Shown: piece by piece, positions 29,831 through 38,735 of the stretch
Layout: each line of letters opens with the position of its first letter
Numbering within the stretch: the first letter of the stretch is position 1
Source of the DNA: Gammaproteobacteria bacterium
Lineage (GTDB): Bacteria; Pseudomonadota; Gammaproteobacteria; Pseudomonadales; Pseudohongiellaceae
Reading direction: 5' to 3'
DNA: 64,000 nucleotides
NCBI GenBank assembly: GCA_021773355.1
Contig: JAJFKE010000023.1
Span: 186,001 to 250,000, forward strand
Position numbers and translations under genes: made by a program
Notes under the pieces: generated by a model
What the model saw: the letters and a program-made list of their open reading frames with translations, nothing else
The model's database searches: none
Told to the model about the DNA's origin: nothing

Positions 29831-29858
29831 TTGTCATTTTTGACAAACATTTTTGTCA
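29831..29858. promoter_or_regulatory. Putative activator binding site (TTGTCA-N4-TGACAA plus third half-site)
   Basis: TTGTCATTTTTGACAA at 29831-29846 is a perfect inverted repeat, followed by another TTGTCA at 29853-29858. It lies 95-140 bp upstream of the sigma54 promoter and just before the FisR-like start, where an upstream activating sequence and autoregulatory site would be expected. Confidence 0.5.
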
Positions 29859-29874
29859 ATACTGGCAGCTCCCC

Positions 29875-31190
29875 ATGAATTTGATTGCTTCAGACAGTAA
29901 CTCCGCAATGAGCGCCATGCTGGAGGCTTATGACTCCCCTGCTATTCTGGTTTCCTCTAGCTACGAAATACTGGCCAGCAACCAAAACTATAAAGATGCC
30001 TTCGGCGAGATAGATTCCGCTAATTCACACCACTGTTTCGAAATATCACATGGTTACACCGTGCCCTGCGATCAAGCAGGAGAAGACTGTCCGTTAAGTG
30101 CAGCGAAGGCATCCGGCCGCAAAGAGCGAGTGTTACATATTCATCAAACACCACGAGGAAAAGAACACGTGGATGTAGAGATGGTTCCCATCCACAATAG
30201 CGAAGGCGAACTAAGTTACTTCGTGGAATTACTGCGGCCAGTTCCACTGGCGAGCGGCGTAGTCACTGACCAGGAAATGGTTGGCGAAAGCGAAGTATTC
30301 AACAATATGCTTAGCAAAGTCGCCCGCGTTGCTGCTACCGATGCAGCCGTGCTCTTGTTAGGGGAATCTGGAACTGGCAAGGAGATCGCAGCCAAAGCAG
30401 TACACATGGCGAGCAATAGAAAAGAAAAGCCACTAGTAACATTAGAATGTGCAGGATTAACCGAATCTCTATTCGAAAGTGAATTGTTCGGTCATGTAAA
30501 AGGCGCGTTTACCGGCGCTCAATTTAATAAAAAGGGATTGGTGGACTTAGCGAATGGTGGAACACTATTTCTGGATGAGCTAGGTGATATTCCTCATTCA
30601 ATACAGGTCAAGCTGCTCAGGTTATTGGAAACCGGCACATTTCGACCCGTTGGCAGTGCCGAAGTACATAGCTCAGACTTTCGATTGATTTGTGCCACTC
30701 ACATGAATCTTCGCCAAATGGTGGAGTCCGGAGAGTTCCGAAAGGACCTCTACTATCGAATAAATGTCTTCCCTATAAAGCTGCCTTCATTAAGCCAGCG
30801 CAGAAGCGACATACCACTGATCGAAAAAGCCTGCTTGGCAAATTGAATAAAGATCAGAAACATCGCCTCAGCAAACCTGCCATGAAGTTGTTGATGGAGC
30901 AATCCTATCCGGGGAATATTCGTGAATTGCGTAACCTTTTAAGTCGAGAACTGGTATTGGCAGATACTAATATTATCGATCATAATGTAATCGAGTTATG
31001 TCTTGAGGAAGACACCGTCGATGAAACAACACCCGCCATGCATAACAGCGACGCTGATCATTGGGTTAATCTCAAGACGAATGAAAATCAATATATTAAT
31101 AGAGTCATAGATGCGCACGCAGGCGACAAAGAAATATCGGCAGAAGTATTGGGAATCAGCGTACGTTCACTCTATAGAAAGCTAGGCTAA
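29875..31190 (+). CDS. fisR: FisR-like sigma54-dependent activator, interrupted by a frameshift
   Basis: The reading frame is split in the track: 29875-30846 (323 aa) and the C-terminal frame visible from 30690 to 31190. Together they form a protein of about 438 aa. An N-terminal PAS-like domain has three cysteines, C54-x10-C65-x6-C72, the same spacing as the persulfide-sensing C53/C64/C71 of FisR. The AAA+ domain has [14 protein letters not shown] (sigma54 contact) and FLDELGDI; the C-terminal HTH ends in [14 protein letters not shown]. The frames join at an A5 run (CGAAAAAGCC, about 30823), where one base is missing or ribosomes would have to slip -1. It should activate pdo-sqr in response to sulfane sulfur. 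Confidence 0.85.
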
Positions 31191-31312
31191 TGTCGATTAC
31201 GTGTTCAGAATGTATTTCCCGTTCTCGATTTAGCTTGTTAAGCTAAAAAACAAGCAATATTGGTCTGCTGCCAATCATTATAATCTCACCTCCATTAGTT
31301 TGAGCACACAAT

Positions 31313-32869
31313 ATGAATCGGATTAGGACAGGGTTAAGTTTCTTCGGTATTACTTTCTTGCTTTCTTGCAGCACTGCTCCAAGCGCAAAATTTCCGCTGG
31401 TCGAGGCCACCATTTCTCAGCTTCAGCAGGCCCTCAACAATGGCGTTGTTTCCTGCCGAGAAGTAGTTGAAGCCTATATCAAGAGAATTGAAACCTATGA
31501 CCAGGCATCTGGTATCAATGCAATTACTGCAATAAATCCAAATTCGTTGAGAACAGCAGAGCAAATAGATAACGCAATACAAAACGGTGAGATCTTGCCG
31601 GAATTATTTTGCACACCTCTGCTAATAAAAGATAATTTTGATACCCATGATATGGTAACTTCAGGTGGTTCAATCGTTCTAAAGAATAACTATCCGCCAG
31701 ATGATGCTTTCATGGTTCGAAGACTTCGGGAGGCGGGTGCCATTGTATTGGCGAAAACAAATATGGCCGAATGGGCTTTCAGTCCCAGGGAAACCGTATC
31801 CTCATCCTATGGTCGAACTGCCAATGCTTATGACATCAATTATGTTCCGGCGGGCTCATCGGGCGGTACTGCCTCCGGCGTTGCCGCAAACTTAGCTATT
31901 GCCGGCATGGGTAGTGATACCGGTAATTCGATTCGCGGCCCTTCCTCTCACCTGGCATTGTTCGGGATTCGCTCAACCATAGGCTTAACCAGCCGAGACG
32001 GTGTTATTCCACTTATCTTCGACCGTGATATTGCAGGGCCAATGACGCGAACAGTGGAAGATGGCGCCAGGCTATTCAATGTAGTGGCGGGATATGACCC
32101 TAACGATCCATTGACGGTACCAAATAAACGAGAAGCGAATTATCTGAATTTTTTGAACAGCGATGGCTTATCCGGAAAACGCATTGGAGTGCTTAGAGCT
32201 CTAGTTTACAAGGAAGATGCAGATTCGGAAATTACTTTACTGTTTGAACAAGCACTACAAGACATGGAATCGGCTGGCGCAATGATAATCGAGTCGGTAA
32301 GCATTCCACGCTTCGCCGATCTTGAAACGGAAATACAATCCTGCAACAGTTTCAGATACGACGTCGGGCAGTATTTTAAATCACTCAATTCTCCTCCAAT
32401 TCTAGATGTAAAGGACTTGTTGAATTCGGAGAAATTTGTCCCATCATCCAAGAGTGGCCTGGAATCTTTCTCCGAATATCCATTAGAACTTAGTCCTGAG
32501 AATCGAGAACAAGCTTGCCTTATCTGGCCACGTCATTCATTGAGAAACGAGCTGTTGGCAAATACAATCTCAACCATGGATGCATCAAATCTGGATGCCC
32601 TAGTATTTCCAACTTGGTCAAATCCTCCGGCACATATCGACAAAGCCAGCAGCGAATATAGAGGGGATAATAGTCAGTTTTTGCCTCCATCGGCAGGGCT
32701 TCCTGCAGTCACGGTTCCCATGGGCTTTTGGCAAGGAAGGCTGCCCGCCGGGATACAGATCACGGGCCGACCCTATTCCGAGGGAATCCTGATAGAAATA
32801 GCATATGCCTATGAGCAGTTGACGAAGCATAGAAAACCACCCGACGGGTTTGATGAATTACCGCAGTAG
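31313..32869 (+). CDS. Amidase-signature family lipoprotein
   Basis: 518 aa. The N-terminus has a lipobox (FLLSCSTAPS), so the enzyme is probably a periplasmic lipoprotein. The amidase signature is clear: catalytic Lys in LLIKDNFDT, GSSGGTASGVAANLA and the Ser-cisSer-Lys region GSDTGNSIRGPSS. Members hydrolyse diverse amides; the exported lipoprotein form is seen near peptide or antibiotic amidases. Substrate unknown. It stands alone 122 bp after fisR. Confidence 0.9.
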   Translation: MNRIRTGLSFFGITFLLSCSTAPSAKFPLVEATISQLQQALNNGVVSCREVVEAYIKRIETYDQASGINAITAINPNSLRTAEQIDNAIQNGEILPELFCTPLLIKDNFDTHDMVTSGGSIVLKNNYPPDDAFMVRRLREAGAIVLAKTNMAEWAFSPRETVSSSYGRTANAYDINYVPAGSSGGTASGVAANLAIAGMGSDTGNSIRGPSSHLALFGIRSTIGLTSRDGVIPLIFDRDIAGPMTRTVEDGARLFNVVAGYDPNDPLTVPNKREANYLNFLNSDGLSGKRIGVLRALVYKEDADSEITLLFEQALQDMESAGAMIIESVSIPRFADLETEIQSCNSFRYDVGQYFKSLNSPPILDVKDLLNSEKFVPSSKSGLESFSEYPLELSPENREQACLIWPRHSLRNELLANTISTMDASNLDALVFPTWSNPPAHIDKASSEYRGDNSQFLPPSAGLPAVTVPMGFWQGRLPAGIQITGRPYSEGILIEIAYAYEQLTKHRKPPDGFDELPQ

Positions 32870-33307
32870 GCCGGAATCTCAGGAACAGCAATTCTTAATA
32901 CTTCTGAATGATGTACCTGAAGATCAGGATTGTGTAGCACTATCTGCGCTAGCTATTTGAGGTAGATCAGCAATAAATGCCGGTCCGATCCGAAACCTCC
33001 AACTACAGGAATTTCTGGTGCATGACAGAACTGATTAAAAACAATGCGCTACAATGGCGTTTTAACCGGATCCTCGTGTGGACCCGGCCTGCGAGACAAT
33101 ACTAATAGGTTTACCGAGGATAGAATTGCATCTGTGTCAATTCCTTCAGCTGTTTGTACTACTCAATCAGAACTATCAAAACCTGATTTGAGAATTGAAT
33201 GACCTACTTTCCTTTCATTGACATATGTCAACTTGGCTCGTTCAGGAACCAATAACATTTACAGGTATTTGTCACAAGGCAAGAGCAGGTTTGTCGAGGA
33301 TAGCTTG
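32870..33307. other. Intergenic region with ANR box
   Basis: About 440 bp between amidase and cytochrome b561. The ANR box at 33218-33231 is the only strong element; the track ORF beginning at 33218 starts inside that box and its first 30 codons are probably untranslated leader. Confidence 0.5.
33218..33231. promoter_or_regulatory. FNR/ANR box upstream of b561-multicopper oxidase
   Basis: TTGACATATGTCAA, a perfectly palindromic TTGAC-N4-GTCAA site. Its centre is 83 bp before ATG 33308. Confidence 0.8.
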
Positions 33308-33820
33308 ATGCAAGATAATTACTTAAGATCACAAAAAATATTACATTGGCTACTGGCAGTCCTGATCCTGTTCTGGCTTTTTGTAAGTGGAGAATTCGCA
33401 GCCGAAGCCGAAGGCTCAGATAAAACTTTCATTCTTTCCATTCACTCGGGTGGCGCCCTGGTGATACTGGCGTTGATGCTCTTTCGTTACAGTTTACGTA
33501 GACGTCATCCGGTGATAACTGCTGCGTACCTGAAACCATGGGAAGCCACTTGGAGCAGAAGGATTCATCTATCTTTTTACCTGTTGCTATGTTTGATGGT
33601 TGCCAGCGGAATTTTGCAGGCAGTGTTTTTCGATCAGGAGGTACGAGTCGCGGGACTGTTTAATATTAGCCTGAGCCCCAACGAGCCTTTACACGAAATC
33701 TTTCATGAAGCACATGAGTTAATTTCACTCGTATTCAAAGTATTGATAATCTTGCATGTACTGGCTGCCCTCAAACATCAATTTATCGATAAGCAATCCT
33801 TCATAAGGAGAATGTGGTAA
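33308..33820 (+). CDS. Cytochrome b561-family membrane protein
   Basis: From ATG 33308 (GAGGAT upstream) it has 170 aa and four TM helices. Conserved His residues for b hemes lie in SQKILHWLLAV, ILSIHSGGAL, LHEIFHEAHELI and ILHVLAALKHQF. The family passes electrons between quinol and periplasmic partners. Its stop codon overlaps the ATG of the multicopper oxidase (TAATG), so the two are translationally coupled and could form a quinol-linked oxidase pair. Confidence 0.88.
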   Translation: MQDNYLRSQKILHWLLAVLILFWLFVSGEFAAEAEGSDKTFILSIHSGGALVILALMLFRYSLRRRHPVITAAYLKPWEATWSRRIHLSFYLLLCLMVASGILQAVFFDQEVRVAGLFNISLSPNEPLHEIFHEAHELISLVFKVLIILHVLAALKHQFIDKQSFIRRMW

Positions 33821-35364
33821 TGCCAGTGCGATTCAAGCGCCGAAAATTTATTCAGTTAGTTGGTGCAGGCGCGTTCGGGTCCGCATTTTCGCAGTTCGCT
33901 TTTGGACAAACCCCCTATAATGAGTTGAAAATACCGCCACTGTTAGTGGGCGAGAATACGACGGGTGTTGAAAAATACGCTCTCAAGGTTCAATCCGGCG
34001 AATCAAGGTTTCTGTCAGGTTTGACGACTCCTACGATCGGAGTAAATGGCAACTATCTGGGACCAACAGTGCGCTTTGCCCAAGGCTCTAATGTTGCTGT
34101 AAATATCGATAACTCTCTTGATGAAGTCACAACCCTTCACTGGCATGGCTTGCATGTACCAGCGAACGTAGATGGAGGACCTGCTCAGGAAATTGCAAGT
34201 GGAACCCAAAGACAAGTTGCTTTTAATATAATGCAAAAAGCGGGTACTTTTTGGTATCACTCTCATCGACTGAATAAAACGGGAGAGCAGGTTTACCATG
34301 GTATGGCCGGCATGGTTATCATCGATGATCAGGAATCCAGTGCACTCGAATTACCCGCAACTTACGGGGTCGACGATATACCCCTGATCGTTCAGGATCG
34401 GCGCTTCAATAGCGACGGCACGTTCCGCTACATTTCTATGCACCGTGACGTGATGACCGGTGTGTTTGGCGATACGGTATTGGTGAATGGCACGGTGTCC
34501 CCTATTTTTTCTCCGACAACTACGCTAGTTAGATTTCGTTTATTAAATGCAGCAAATGCGCGGACTTTTAATTTTGCCTTCGATGATCAACGCAGTTTTC
34601 ATGTAATTGCCAGCGACGGTGGTCTTCTGGGACAAGGGGTAAAACTTCGCAACTTGGAGCTTGCGCCATCGGAGAGAGCCGAGATACTAGTCGATTTCAG
34701 TGACGGCGAGCCGGCAAACCTTTTGTCTTTGCCTATCGCCGCTAATTCGCCCTTCGCTCCCCAGGGCATGATGCGCAACATGCATCCTCTGGATACCGAC
34801 GCCATGCAGATTCTTGCCGTGGTACCGCAATCAGATCTTTCGCGGTCGACAGACATACCAGCGGCTCTCAGTGAAATTCATCGCCTGTCGCCCCAGCAAG
34901 CTGATCGTGTGCGCGACTTCGTATTGTCCATGCCAATGGGCATGGGAATGCGGATGCGTGGTAATCAGAGCGCGGGAAGTAGGAACAGCGGCCGCGGGCG
35001 GTCGGGCATGATGGGAAACATGGGATCAGAGTTTTTGATCAATGGTCGCGCCATGGACATGGCGCGCATCGACGAGCGCGTGCCGGTAGGAAGTACAGAA
35101 ATTTGGCGAATCCGCAACGACTCGATGATGACCCATCCTTTTCACTTGCATCATGGACAGTTTCAAATCCTCGATCGCGACGGCATTGCTCCGGCGGCAC
35201 ATGAGTTGGGCTATAAAGACACAGTACGGGTAGCACCTGGGTCCACCGTGCGTTTCATAATGAAATTCGAAAATTTCCCTGATGCCAACACTACCTATAT
35301 GTACCACTGCCACATCCTGGAACACGAAGATAACGGCATGATGGGACAGTTTACAGTTGAGTAG
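33820..35364 (+). CDS. Tat-exported multicopper oxidase
   Basis: ATG 33820, with AGGAG upstream, gives 514 aa; the track's GTG is two codons earlier. The N-terminus VRFKRRKFIQLVGAGAFG is a twin-arginine signal. Copper ligands are all visible: HWHGLHVP, YHSHRL, HPFHLHHGQF and YHCHILEHEDNGMMG (type 1 and 2/3 sites). A Met-rich stretch (MPMGMGMRMRG, GMMGNMG) near 365-395 recalls the CueO copper-binding insert. It may oxidise Cu(I) or another reductant in the periplasm, fed or followed by the coupled cytochrome b561. Confidence 0.92.
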   Translation: MPVRFKRRKFIQLVGAGAFGSAFSQFAFGQTPYNELKIPPLLVGENTTGVEKYALKVQSGESRFLSGLTTPTIGVNGNYLGPTVRFAQGSNVAVNIDNSLDEVTTLHWHGLHVPANVDGGPAQEIASGTQRQVAFNIMQKAGTFWYHSHRLNKTGEQVYHGMAGMVIIDDQESSALELPATYGVDDIPLIVQDRRFNSDGTFRYISMHRDVMTGVFGDTVLVNGTVSPIFSPTTTLVRFRLLNAANARTFNFAFDDQRSFHVIASDGGLLGQGVKLRNLELAPSERAEILVDFSDGEPANLLSLPIAANSPFAPQGMMRNMHPLDTDAMQILAVVPQSDLSRSTDIPAALSEIHRLSPQQADRVRDFVLSMPMGMGMRMRGNQSAGSRNSGRGRSGMMGNMGSEFLINGRAMDMARIDERVPVGSTEIWRIRNDSMMTHPFHLHHGQFQILDRDGIAPAAHELGYKDTVRVAPGSTVRFIMKFENFPDANTTYMYHCHILEHEDNGMMGQFTVE

Positions 35365-35442
35365 TTGTCGCTTCCAGTGCCGACGGTAATTTGGGAGTAA
35401 TCTCAGTTTAAAATCTATCCCTTTATCGTTAATCGAACTAAC

Positions 35443-35736
35443 TCAGGCGCAATACAGCCCGTGCAATACTTCGATGATGGCTTCCGTCTCGCGACTGCTG
35501 AGGGAATAGTAAATGGTCTGCTGGTCGCGCCGGGTTTCCACCAGTTCCAGCTCGCGCAGTTTGGCCAGATGTTGAGACAGGGCCGACTGGCTAAGCTCAA
35601 CCGTCGCCGCCAGTTCACCCACCGACATCTCCCCTTCCTGTAGGTAGCACAGGATGGCCAGGCGCTTAGGGTTGCTCAACAACTTCAGCATATCAGCCGC
35701 CTGCAGTAGAGAATTTAGATCCTTTTTCTTGACCAT
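35443..35736 (-). CDS. bigR: ArsR-family repressor of the BigR/SqrR/YgaV type
   Basis: ATG 35736 gives 97 aa (the track's start is TTG two codons before). Winged-helix ArsR fold: LSNPKRLAILCYLQEGEMSVGELA, recognition helix LSQSALSQHLAKLRELELV, wing RRDQQTIYYSL. It has exactly two cysteines, one in AILCYL and one in LHGLYCA, 66 residues apart; this is the spacing of the redox pair in SqrR (C41/C107) and BigR (C42/C108), which form a tetrasulfide bridge with persulfides and leave DNA. It is divergent from a DUF2892 gene with palindromes between. Confidence 0.88.
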   Translation of the reverse strand: MVKKKDLNSLLQAADMLKLLSNPKRLAILCYLQEGEMSVGELAATVELSQSALSQHLAKLRELELVETRRDQQTIYYSLSSRETEAIIEVLHGLYCA

Positions 35737-35780
35737 AATCAATTTCTCTTGAAGGGCTTGAAATTATAGTTTGACTTTCT

Positions 35781-35820
35781 ATATTAGTAAACACTAATAT
35801 TCATAAAATCTAATTTAGAT
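35781..35820. promoter_or_regulatory. Candidate BigR/SqrR operators
   Basis: ATATTAGTAAACACTAATAT (35781-35800) is a perfect 8+8 inverted repeat with a 4-base centre; ATCTAATTTAGAT (35808-35820) is a second palindrome. Both lie between the divergent repressor and DUF2892 genes in AT-rich DNA, where they would overlap both promoters. Confidence 0.65.
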
Positions 35821-35844
35821 GTTGCTAATATAATGGAGTTCGTG

Positions 35845-36048
35845 ATGAATATTGATCGATTCGTGTTTGCCTTCGCCGGCACTGTGATTCTACTGAGCTT
35901 GGCTCTGGGACTGTTAGTGAGCCAGTGGTGGTTCCTGCTGACAGGTTTCGTCGGCCTCAACATGTTGCAGGCCGCCTTCACCAGAGTTTGCCCGTTGGCG
36001 ATAATTCTGAGCAAGTCTGGCGTCAAGCCAGGCCAGGCTTTTAGCTAA
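35845..36048 (+). CDS. DUF2892 (YgaP transmembrane-domain) protein
   Basis: ATG 35845 is preferred because GGAG lies 6 bases before it; the track starts 12 bp earlier. 67 aa with two TM helices, FAFAGTVILLSLALGLLV and WWFLLTGFVGLNMLQAAF, followed by RVCPLAIIL with the conserved Cys-Pro. This is the membrane domain found at the C-terminus of YgaP, where it is fused to rhodanese; here it stands alone. The divergent repressor is the equivalent of YgaV, so the pair matches the ygaVP persulfide-response arrangement. Confidence 0.85.
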   Translation: MNIDRFVFAFAGTVILLSLALGLLVSQWWFLLTGFVGLNMLQAAFTRVCPLAIILSKSGVKPGQAFS

Positions 36049-36095
36049 ACCTGTAACCAGTTTTCTACCTAAATACAGCTTAAGCGGAGTAAGCC

Positions 36096-38735
36096 ATGCT
36101 TCATCTGTCAGAACGTGCGGCGGACAAACCTAAGGCCTTCATGTGGGGGGCCTCCTTACTGAGTCTGCTGGTGATCGCTCTGGTTGTTATACCGGTGCTG
36201 CGCCCGCAGGCACTGCCTTTCCTGCAGCCTTTGCAGATCGACACCGATCCGGAGAATATGCTGGATACCGAAGAGCCGGTGCGGAAGCTGCACAATGCCA
36301 TGCGAGAGGAGTTCACCCTCAACGACATCGTTGTGGTGGGGGTGGTCAACAACGAGCATCCCCAGGGTGTTTTCAACGTGCAGTCCCTCAACAACATTTA
36401 TGAACTGACCACCTTCGCGCAGTCACTGCAGTGGGAGGAAGACGGAGAAAACGTCGGTGTGGTTGCGATAGACATGATCGCTCCCTCGACGGTCGACAGC
36501 ATTCAGCAGGCCGGCCTCGGCACGGTGCGCTTCGAATGGCTGATGGCATCACCGCCTACCACCGAGACAGAAGCACTGGCCATTGCCGAACAGGCACAGC
36601 GCCTGCCCTTCCTGGAAGGCACATTGATTTCCGAAGATCGCCGCGCCGTGGCGTTATACATCCCCATCACCTCCAAGAATGTCAGCTACCAGGTAGCCAC
36701 CGAGTTGAAGCGGAAGGTGGCGGAATTTTCCGGCGACGACCAATTCCATATCACCGGCCTGCCAGTAGCCCAGGACCAGTTCGGAGTGGAGATGTTCGTG
36801 CAGATGGCAATTTCGGCGCCACTGGCCATGCTGCTGATCCTGGCATTAATGTGGCTGTTCTTCCGCCATCTGAACCTGGTGATCTCGCCGATGGTGGTGG
36901 CGCTTTTCTCGGTGACCCTTACCATGGGACTGTTGATCATCACCGGTAACACCGTGCACATCATGAGTTCGATGATTCCCATATTCATCATGCCGATAGC
37001 CGTGCTGGACGCGGTGCACATCCTGTCGGACTTCTTCGACCGCTACCCGGAGACCCGGGACCGCCGCAAAACCATCACCTTGGTCATGGAAGAACTATCG
37101 CGGCCCATGTTGTTTACCACGTTAACGACCAGCGTCGGCTTCGGCTCCCTCGCCCTGACCCCGATTCCACCGGTGCAGGTGTTCGGCCTGTTCGTCGGCC
37201 TCGGCGTGATACTGGCCTGGCTGCTCACCATTACCCTGATTCCAGCCTACATCATGCTGATGTCGGAGGAATCCCTGCAGGGCTTCGGCCTGGCCAGCAG
37301 CGAAGCCGGCATCAAGTCCCATCCGTCATTGCTGACTCGACTGTTGCATGGAGTCGGTCAATTCACCGCGAACCAGGGCAAGCTGATTCTGTCGGTAACC
37401 CTGCTGCTGGGGCTGGGTGCCTGGTACGGCATTACCAAAATCCAGATTAACGACAACCCGGTGAAATGGTTTAACGAGAATCATGAGATACGGGTGGCCG
37501 ACCGCGCCCTCAACGAACGCTTCGCCGGCACCTATATGGCCTACCTGGCGCTACAGCCGGAGTCTGCTGAGTTCAACCTTGCTGACTATGTGGCGGATCT
37601 ACAGACTCGCGTTGACGCACTGTCACCTGGGGTCGCCAGTCAAATCAGTGCTTTGCTTACTGACGCGTCCGCGACGCCAAACGACAAGGCGAACCTGATC
37701 GAAGCTCTGCGAGAAGCTGCCTTCGAGCGTCAGGATGCTACCGAGACAGACGCTGATTGGGACGCCTGGGACGAGGCAATCCTGATGTTGGACAACGAAC
37801 TACTCGCCGGCGAGGTGTTCAAGCGCCCGGACGTACTGCATTACATCGAACGCCTGCAGCAGCACCTGCTGGATACGGCACTGGTGGGCAAGAGTAACGC
37901 GCTGCCGGATATCATCAAGACCGTACACCGGGAACTGTTGCTGGGCGAGGCGGAAGAATTTCGTATTCCCGACAGTCAGGCCGCCGTGGCCCAGACCCTA
38001 ATCACCTACGAGAGTAGCCATCGGCCCCAGGATCTGTGGCACTTCGTGACACCGGACTACCGCAAAACCAATCTTTGGATACAACTGAAGAGTGGCGACA
38101 ACATCGACATGAACGCGCTGGTGGATTCGGTGAATAACTGGCTAGCCGACAATCCGGCACCGGTGGAACTGCGCCATGACTGGTTCGGCCTCACCTACAT
38201 TAACGTAATCTGGCAGCAGAAAATGGTGTCCGGCATGCTCAATGCATTCCTCGGCAGCTTCGTCATCGTGTTGGCGCTGATGTCCCTGTTGTTCCGATCC
38301 TTCTGGTGGGGCCTGCTCAGCATGATCCCGCTCACCATGACCATAGCCGTAACCTACGGCATTATTGGACTGATAGGTAAAGATTACGATATGCCGGTGG
38401 CGGTGTTGTCATCACTGAGCCTCGGCCTGGCGGTTGACTATGCCATTCACTTTCTGGCCCGCGCGCGCGAGTTGCGCGGTCGCTATGCCAGCTGGCAGGA
38501 AACCCTCTGTGCCGTATTCGAGGAACCAGCCCGCGCCATCACGCGCAACATCGTGGTGATCGGCTGCGGCTTCTTACCATTGTTGGCGGCACCACTGGTA
38601 CCTTATAAAACGGTTGGCATGTTCATCTCCACCATACTGTTACTGGCTGGCGCAGCAACCCTGCTGATCCTGCCAGCCCTGATGACCCTGTTTCAACACC
38701 GGCTGTTCCCCGAGCCTGAGGAGGTAAAAGCATGA
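36096..38735 (+). CDS. RND/MMPL-family transporter
   Basis: 879 aa with the 2x(1+5) TM layout of MMPL/HpnN-like RND exporters: TM1 (WGASLLSLLVIALVVIPVL), periplasmic domain 1, TM2-6 (about 230-390), second periplasmic domain and a final TM block (LSSLSLGLAVDYAIHFLARARELRG). It lacks HAE/HME drug-pump signatures and has no TolC or adaptor beside it; instead a LolA-like protein (overlapping by 4 bp) and a barrel follow. Members move lipids, hopanoids or other hydrophobic compounds. GGAG precedes ATG. The GC-rich third positions differ from genes on either side. Confidence 0.9.
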   Translation: MLHLSERAADKPKAFMWGASLLSLLVIALVVIPVLRPQALPFLQPLQIDTDPENMLDTEEPVRKLHNAMREEFTLNDIVVVGVVNNEHPQGVFNVQSLNNIYELTTFAQSLQWEEDGENVGVVAIDMIAPSTVDSIQQAGLGTVRFEWLMASPPTTETEALAIAEQAQRLPFLEGTLISEDRRAVALYIPITSKNVSYQVATELKRKVAEFSGDDQFHITGLPVAQDQFGVEMFVQMAISAPLAMLLILALMWLFFRHLNLVISPMVVALFSVTLTMGLLIITGNTVHIMSSMIPIFIMPIAVLDAVHILSDFFDRYPETRDRRKTITLVMEELSRPMLFTTLTTSVGFGSLALTPIPPVQVFGLFVGLGVILAWLLTITLIPAYIMLMSEESLQGFGLASSEAGIKSHPSLLTRLLHGVGQFTANQGKLILSVTLLLGLGAWYGITKIQINDNPVKWFNENHEIRVADRALNERFAGTYMAYLALQPESAEFNLADYVADLQTRVDALSPGVASQISALLTDASATPNDKANLIEALREAAFERQDATETDADWDAWDEAILMLDNELLAGEVFKRPDVLHYIERLQQHLLDTALVGKSNALPDIIKTVHRELLLGEAEEFRIPDSQAAVAQTLITYESSHRPQDLWHFVTPDYRKTNLWIQLKSGDNIDMNALVDSVNNWLADNPAPVELRHDWFGLTYINVIWQQKMVSGMLNAFLGSFVIVLALMSLLFRSFWWGLLSMIPLTMTIAVTYGIIGLIGKDYDMPVAVLSSLSLGLAVDYAIHFLARARELRGRYASWQETLCAVFEEPARAITRNIVVIGCGFLPLLAAPLVPYKTVGMFISTILLLAGAATLLILPALMTLFQHRLFPEPEEVKA

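Noticed and set aside
33218-33307. Extra 30 N-terminal codons of the cytochrome b561 ORF
   Set aside because: The TTG start is the first three bases of an ANR box and a proper ATG with GAGGAT follows at 33308.
36431-36949. 172-aa plus-strand ORF within the RND gene
   Set aside because: Out-of-frame shadow; Arg/Gly/His-rich without hydrophobic segments.
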